From Atrichornis clamosus (taxonomy: Eukaryota; Chordata; Aves; Passeriformes; Menuridae), in assembly GCA_013400975.1 (NCBI GenBank), contig WBMZ01005367.1, forward strand, positions 248,001-312,000: DNA of 64,000 nt. The letters run 5' to 3'. Below are positions 57,181 through 64,000 of this stretch, piece after piece. The position numbers were made by a program, and so were the translations under genes. The number at the start of each line of letters is the position of its first letter. Within the stretch, counting starts at the first letter, position 1. The notes under the pieces were generated by a model. That model did not search any database. It had not been told where the DNA came from and saw only the letters and a program-made list of their open reading frames with translations.

Positions 57181-60100
57181 GGGTAAGAGGTAATGTACTT
57201 TATTTCCTAAGAATTCTGGGTTTGTCTCATGTATATCCTACTACAAGTTGAGAGTTTCTTGCCTTGGAGGATGAGGGGGAATCCAGTTCTTGCAGACTCC
57301 TCTTGCTGATTGTTCCTAGCACCACTCTCTATTTGTGGTTTAAAAACCATTCTGTATATTTGTGACTAAAACCCATTGTGTGACACAGGAAAGCAGTTGG
57401 TTACTTAACGTATTTAAAATGTGTTTCACTAGAGAATTGTGGAAAGAAATTACCGAGCATCAAATTTAAAATGAACAAAGAAGAAGAACACTTTCTCATA
57501 TAATTGCTACTTTGTGGAGCATAATTCTGCAGGAGACTCACATGTAAAGTGTAGGTGGGTTGGAGAAAGTGAATTATACAGATTAGTGGAGGACAGGTAT
57601 CTAAGACATGATGGGTCAGTGCAACTGTCACTTGAAGAGAGATCACTTTTCTGGATCTCTGAGTGCTGGAGGCTGGGAGATAAACAGGGTGGGAGGAAAT
57701 CATATGCTACATGAGCTCCATTTCTTAAGCTCTTTCTTTAAATAACTGTTAATGGCTATTATGAAAAAAAAAGACCCTGGACTGGAGAGACCCTGTTGCT
57801 TAACCCTGTTAAAGTTTTTTTGGCTTCTTCATTTATTTCTTTAAAAGGTAAAAAGGATACATTTCATGAGTACACCATGTGAGTTTACATTTCAGGAGTC
57901 TCAAGTCTCCGTTTGCTTGGAATGAGTTTTCATTCTCTTAGAAATGGAAATAATTTAATGGGGGAAGAGCTTTGTTTCAAAGGGGCCATAAAGTTTCAGA
58001 TAAAATTAGACGCCTACACCTGGAAGAAAGCAAACCAATTTTTCCCAAGAAAGTGCCACGTTTTTTCTGTTATTCCAACAGCTTCACATTTTGACCTGCC
58101 ATGTTTTAGTGGACTCAAAGGTTATTTCTTCATGGTGAACCTCTCCATCTGATTGTAGTGGGGAGTGATGCTGTCTCATTTTGATCCATCCCTAAATCCC
58201 AGAGATTCATTTGTGCACTTGCCCTCAGCACTGAGTGTCCAACCCATCCTCCCCTTGAAGCCCTCTCAATGACAATAAACAAAAGCTCACCAGGAAGCCA
58301 AAAGTCTGGAATCTTTTAAGCTTTTTTTCTTTAATCAACTTTTAACCTGTTTCGAATACTCTGCAGCCCACCTCTTCTGTGGACTGGCATACCAACCACA
58401 GCACATTTGTACCACAAACAACCTGTGGCAGCTTTTACCAGCTGAACCACACACAGCTCGCTGCCAGTGACCTGTTGTTTGCAGTATTTTTGGAAATTGG
58501 CTCTCAGATAACCCTAAACAGTGCATTGGGAGAGATATTCCTGCAATCCTGCTTGTTTCTTATCGTCCTGCCAGTGTTCTTGTGCAATCCTTTTGGGGTT
58601 CTCTAAGCTTCTGGAGGGCAGGTCACCTGGGAGGACAATATTCTGCTTCCTTTTTTATTCATGAAATTATGCAACAGCTTCCAAAGAAACACAGAAATTA
58701 TTGCTGCCAGGTTTGAAGAGCTGTGTTCTCCTCTTCCCGACCTCATCAGCTCTTGGGGCATGTTATGGTGCCTCTCATCCCTGCTGTCCAAGGTCTGGGT
58801 TATCTGGACCACATGAAGGCCGGGAAGCACAGTGGTGGCAATGTCAATGTGTGTGTGTAGCATGTCAACCCGAGATGGAAATGAATTCTAAGAAATTTCA
58901 TTTTAAAAATAGTCAGGGCGTGTGGCAGTCATCTCCTAGGAAACTCATCATTGTATTATGAGACTATAATGTGCTGTGATTACATTTCAGATAAAGGGAA
59001 TCAGCGTTGCTGTCATATTGTTTCTGCCCAAGTTTTCCAACACAGAAGGACATCCCTATGCAGCAGTTGATTTTGGCTGACGTTTGTGAGCTGGTTGAGG
59101 CACAGAGATGGTTCCCCCTGTGCTGTTGTTCACTGGAGGATGGGAGGTGAAGGCTGAGGCACAAGTAGCCCGGCTCTGTCTGGGTTTTACTGTGTGCTGG
59201 AGCTGTGGGCAGTTGCAGTCTGTCATGGCTCTGGTGAGTCAGGTGAAGCTCAGTAGCAGCAGCTTGCCCAGGGAAATCTGCAGGGCTTCAGTTCTCATCT
59301 CCTTAACAGCAGAGTTGGTAAATACATAAGAATTGTTTTCTATGAAGACTAAATCACTGCTATTGAAGCAGGAATCGGAAGACTTTATGAACAATGTGGC
59401 AGAAGAATCAATGTCTGTCTCACTGCTGATGTCTTCCATGGACCATCTTAACAACGTGTTGCTTCCATGGACCAGACTGAACTCTCTGGGCAGGGAGGTG
59501 TGTCTTCTTTCCAGGTGCAATGCAGGAAACCAGCACCTTTTCTCTGCTGTGATTCTCTAACGTGTTCAGCTGCTCTCATGCAGGTCTGCCATGCTGAAAG
59601 GGCTCAGTCCCTCGTTCCCTGTCTTCTACCATCATATGGGCAAGGCAGCAGAAGGCAGGGATGGCTCCCTTCCTCAGGGGACAGGAATGCTGCAGAGGTC
59701 ACTGGCCTCCTCTGCTGTTAAAAGCATGGAATGAACTCAGAGCACCACTGTTGCCAGGCCTCGTGGGCTCCCTGCTTCATCTGAATCCATGCTTAGGCTG
59801 GGCATGATTTGGAGGGAAGCTGGTGCAGCTGCTGGTTCCTCACATCTCCTGGGCAGTTCCATTTTGGCCAGTCCCTGTATAACTCCATGACGTTAAAAGA
59901 TGTGCCTTCAGAGCAGCGTGGAGGCTCGTGACAATGACTGTAATGGGAGGAAAGTTGTGCTGGTGCTCAATCTCTTTGGCAAGTAACCTCAGTAGTCTCA
60001 ACACAGCACCATAAATGTGGAGCCATAGGGAAATTTCTCGTCCACAGAAGCTGAAAGGAAAACTCTTCTTACACTGTGTTTTAAGGAGAACCACTGAAGC

Positions 60101-61067
60101 TTGCATACGTGGAAAGTGTGTGGCAATTCTTTCTGCAGAAGTATCTGTGAGTTTCAGAGTCCCTGGTAACTTTGTGTACAGTTGCACTGAAATAATCTTT
60201 GCGAGAATGTTTATTTTCAAGCTTGCCAGTTGCTAGGCAAGCCAGTTTGCTAAGTTTCCTAATGTACCTCAGCTCAGACATGAAGCCGCATGTGGATACA
60301 TGAGTGAAGAGGCTGGGGAGCAGAAAAGCAAATACTCTTCCTAGTGTTTTGAGAGGTGGCCATTGGAAGTAAAGCTGCAGATGGAGCTCTGAATATCCTG
60401 CATTGCCTTTTCTTACCAGAGGTGTTTTGAGCTGCAAAATAATTAATTCTAATCCTCAACTTGGAGCGGGCAAGGATACAAAATACACATCATTTTTAGT
60501 CCAGATATTTAAAATGGATATGCAGGACTGGATGAAACAGGAGAATGAGAACAAGCCAATTAGTTTCACAGAGGCACAGAAGGGCTCTCACACAATGGGG
60601 GTTGTTCAGCTGTGCGTGTGACAGCTCTGAACCCTGTGGCCTCCTCTTTTGGTGCCTGCTCATCACATTCTTGGAGGTGCTTCTTGACTGGGGCTCTACA
60701 TTGGAACTAAAGAATTAAAGTGGAAAAGGTAGATTCTAGGAAATGTGCACTGGTTTCCTGGTGTGGTTATCTAATCTAAATTTTTCCTTAGAATAGATAG
60801 GAACCAAGCTGTGTTCATCTGCGCTACTGTCTGGGCATCTCAGATTATCTCAGTGATCAAAGTCATGCAGCAAATGGAAGAGAGGGTTTTTGGTTCTCAG
60901 GGTTTGAGGATCCTACAGACACACAGTGTGCTGTCATTAATGTTTGGGTGGGATGTAAGCATCTTTTGGAGATGCTTTTCAAAGTACAACAGGAATGTGC
61001 ACTTTTAGATGATACGAAGCTGCCAGCCTTTAAGTAATTAAACTTAAGTAAGAAGATGCAAGGAGTT
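57181..61067. other. Unique sequence, no gene recognised
   Basis: Short ORFs only. A short TG run at about 58849-58860. No transposon, CpG island or exon-like segment recognised. Confidence 0.5.
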
Positions 61068-61165
61068 GTTAAGGTTGGAAAAGACCTCCAAGATCATTGA
61101 GTCCAACTGGTAATGCTGCCATCTTCACCATAAACCATGTCTCGAAATGCCACATCAGTCCATGT
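61068..61165 (-). mobile_element. CR1 LINE, 3' region fragment
   Basis: The + strand aaggttggaaaagacctcca, agatcattgagtccaactgg and accataaaccatgtctcgaa, then atgccacatc, is the inverted CR1 3' region. The terminal octamers are not visible and only ~100 bp remain. Confidence 0.85.
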
Positions 61166-61169
61166 GGTT

Positions 61170-64000
61170 CTGTTCCTCAAGTCCCTCGTCTGTGGAATGG
61201 GCAGAACAGTTCATGAAAGGCAGGGCTGGTGTTTGAAAATCACAGCGTGAGTGATACAATCCTTTGCCTGTGATCACTGAGGAAGACTACAGGAACTGAC
61301 ACTGTGGCTTTACTTTGTAGAGATAGAAATGCTGCGTGAACGAATGATGTGCTTTTGCATCTTGGATTTGTGAAGTTCCAGACACCTTTAGGTGAAACTC
61401 GGGGCTAAATGGGAGTTTCCCATGGTTTAGTCACAACTGCGGTTATTTGATCTTCAGGCAGTGACTTGTTCCACCTCCACTACAGACCTCTTTAGAAGGG
61501 ACACAGGAATTGTTGCAAGCAAAACTACAGTGTCTGCACTAGCTTTGCTTTGCTAGGTGCAGTATCGTCTAGTTGTTCCATAATTGATTCCGCTTCTTGG
61601 AGAATGCCACGGTGTCCCTGATCTTTTCTTAAGTGTCCGTGTGGAGAAAGAAGGAGAAGAAGAAGGAACATGTTTTTTCAAATTGATGCAATCTGCTTTA
61701 TACGGCCAGATAAGATCTCCAGAAATAATAGAGTCTGCATATATCACTGTTGGAATACAGAAATACTTTGGAAAAAAAATTATGGAGATCACTTATGCCT
61801 CTAGAAATGTTTGAGGTCATTATTAGAAGAAAAAAGGTTATTTTTTTGTGAGAGTGCTGCTATCAGATAAATCCTGGGAGACAGTGATCTCTTTTTGACT
61901 CATAAGATGGAAGTGGAAAAACGGTACTTAAATATTCACTTTGGAAGGAAAGTGATCATCAGGGGAGGAAAAAAACCTGCTTTACAGCTCATTTGTGAAG
62001 TGTATAATGGAAGGAAGATCTCAGCACAGAGAACTGTATGTTTTGCTTTTGCTTCTGGATAGCTTTACTGTGACTGGCACAAAGGATGTAATGTAAATGT
62101 AACAGGCCTTTAAAGACAATACTTCCCTTTCTAATAGGGGTCAGGATTAATCAGAAAGGAGCAAACAGTTCAGGAAAGAAGAGGACTGTAATAACAAACA
62201 TGGCTGGGGATCTGAGCTGGGCCAGTTTCCCTTTTTAGCATCCATGCATCACTGTCTGAGAACAGACTGCATAGTATCCTATTAAATTAGCATACACCAG
62301 GCAGCTAAAACAAATTAGTTCATCTCAGAAAGGGAAGAGGTTCTTCAGAAACTTTCCCTTTTGGCTAAATTTCTGTGCTTTGTGTCGTTCATTCATCTTT
62401 GAACCCAAGTTTTATGGCACTGAAGCCTGCATGCCTCATTCTGCTCTGCATGTGATGGCCTTTCTTGCCTGGAGGTCTCCTTGATCGTGTGCTTCGGTGC
62501 CTTCACCCTGCTGGTGTGTGAGCTGGAGTGACAAGTGGTGCTGGTGGTGTGTGCCCTGCCCTGCTATGACCTTGAAATTAATCCTGGAGTAAAGAATTAA
62601 TTCCAGCTATAGAATGGGTTAAAGGGTTTCCAGGATTTTTTTTTCCTAGGGTAAAAATGATTGTTGCCCTCTGAGGGGATTGTTACATTCCAGTGAAGGT
62701 GGTACAGGGACAGACAGGGTTGTGAGAGAAACCACCTTGACTATACTGTCATCAATTCATGCTTGATGATGTGCAACTTTAAATTGGTGTTTTCTGGCTT
62801 CACAGAAGTTTCTTTCCTAGAAATAGCTTTCCTTTAAGTAGCTGATGTGGATTTCCAATCTTAATCCTAGTTCTTTTGGTGGGTGGGCTCTTTTTTTCCC
62901 CCCTGAGATTATGAAATATTGAGTAGCTAAACTAGAATAAATTATAAGCCTCAAATTGGCATTAAAATTCTTGCAGCTGACTCTGGTAAGAAAAACTGTC
63001 AAAACACTAAGCTGTTGTAATTGTAGATAATAGTAGCCCCCCCCAAAAATGGAAGTTAAATCCAAACAAATAGAAAAACTTTTGGTGACAAGATCAAAGC
63101 TTTGTGCTGCTCATTCTGTCGCAAGGAGTTGAATGGTGGGAGGAAACCAAACTGGTTTATAAGGAGGGGAAAGAAGAGGCTCTACGTGGAGTGTGGTATC
63201 ATTGGGTGTCTCTGTTACAGTCATGGCTGTAAGTCCCGGCAGAGATCTGGGTATTGATATGGTTACTTTCTCCCAAAACTACATATTAAAGGGGGAGCAG
63301 CGAAATGACTGGAAAGATGAAGTCTGGAGTCGGGGATGTGCCGCCCGTCCCTGGGCATGGTGACTCCCAGGGTCCTCTCACACTGCAGGGAAGTGGCTGC
63401 TCATTGCAAGACCCCGGTGGTTTTAATGTTCCCCCTAATGTGGACAAAATGCTGAGGGAATTGGCAATGGAGCCATGGCTCGGGGCTCGCAGAAACTGTC
63501 AGTGCTCCAGCAAGGAGCTTCTTGCTGCAGGAACACCCAACAAAGAGTGTTTGTGCGCCTTACTATTGTTGGAGTGTCCATTAGGAGATGGCAACAGCAT
63601 CTGGGCACAGTGGGAAGTGCTGTTCATCGTCTGTACTGGGTTACAGCAGCCCCAGCCCCGGGCATCAGGAATCTCCACGGGGTCATCACTGTGGACAGGG
63701 ATCGGCATCAGCCCTGGAGAGGGGAACTGGGGTCAGACACAGCCCAGGGCAGGGCCATGTCTGGTGTTAAGCAGACACTCACGGGGCCCCAAGGTAGGAA
63801 ACAGCATTTTCAGTGGTGACTGGGTGGCTTAGTGGAAGTTAAATGAGTAGTGAGGCTAAAAATAGGGTGTTAATTCAGTGATCCCAGTTGTTGTGCTTTT
63901 GCCCAGGCGGAGGAAGCATTGCCATAGAAGGGGCTGCAGGGTTGGAAGTGTGTGTTTGATGAATGAAAACAGCTAGAAAAAGCATCTGTGCTCTAAAGAA
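61170..64000. other. Unique sequence with one GC-rich ORF block at the right end
   Basis: No gene is confirmed. Positions 63305-63832 hold two overlapping + strand ORFs (175 and 114 codons) in a GC-rich block. Neither frame shows a recognisable domain, a splice context or a clear codon bias. The window ends in unique sequence. Confidence 0.45.

Noticed and set aside
1..64000. tRNA genes, CRISPR arrays, bacterial operons or phage
   Set aside because: No tRNA-like A/B box pair in a cloverleaf context was recognised, there are no regularly spaced direct repeats, and coding density is far too low for a prokaryote.

Overview
The window looks like gene-poor, intronic or intergenic nuclear DNA from a bird, most likely a passerine. 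The evidence is the repeat content. There are several CR1 LINE fragments with the avian 3' signature (tandem ATTCTRTGR-type octamers, seen inverted as agaatcacaagaat and cagaatcccagaatccc). There are two copies of a ~590-bp LTR of a type I recall as common in songbirds, with a tRNA-Lys(1,2)-type primer-binding site. Small, decayed MIR/L2-like and old amniote CR1 remnants lie between them. No bacterial-type gene organisation, rRNA or CRISPR is visible, and I recognised no tRNA. I recognise no complete host protein-coding gene.

Layout. 1-7.4 kb: unique sequence with a CR1 3' tail (2.37 kb) and small tandem repeats. 7.4-10.1 kb: the densest repeat cluster, made of a complete solo LTR with 4-bp target-site duplication (7425-8016), a badly frameshifted old CR1 ORF2 on the + strand (about 8065-9415), and a younger CR1 reverse-transcriptase fragment on the - strand with an internal deletion (about 9530-10058). 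10-40 kb: mostly unique DNA with scattered MIR/CR1 remnants, a CpG-dense patch with an overlapping - strand ORF (18.2-18.6 kb) and a cluster of homeodomain-type TAATTA motifs (26.4-26.6 kb). 40.0-41.5 kb: an internally deleted endogenous retroviral element on the - strand with a full 5' LTR, primer-binding site, ~0.67 kb leader, truncated 3' LTR and perfect 4-bp TSD. 43.7-44.2 kb: a CR1 3' end. 55.5-57.2 kb: a long (~1.7 kb), old CR1 resembling those of turtles and crocodilians. 61.1 kb: another CR1 tail.

Host-gene evidence is weak. The best candidate exon is a 48-nt, GC3-rich open segment on the - strand (42781-42828) with plausible splice sites. The best candidate 3' end is the - strand ORF at 18171-18503. 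Two further GC-rich blocks (49.2 and 51.1 kb) also read openly on the - strand. If any of these are real, the window may lie within a large - strand gene with long introns, but that is inference. Repeat families are named from remembered consensus sequences. No database search was run, and subfamily names are deliberately not given.
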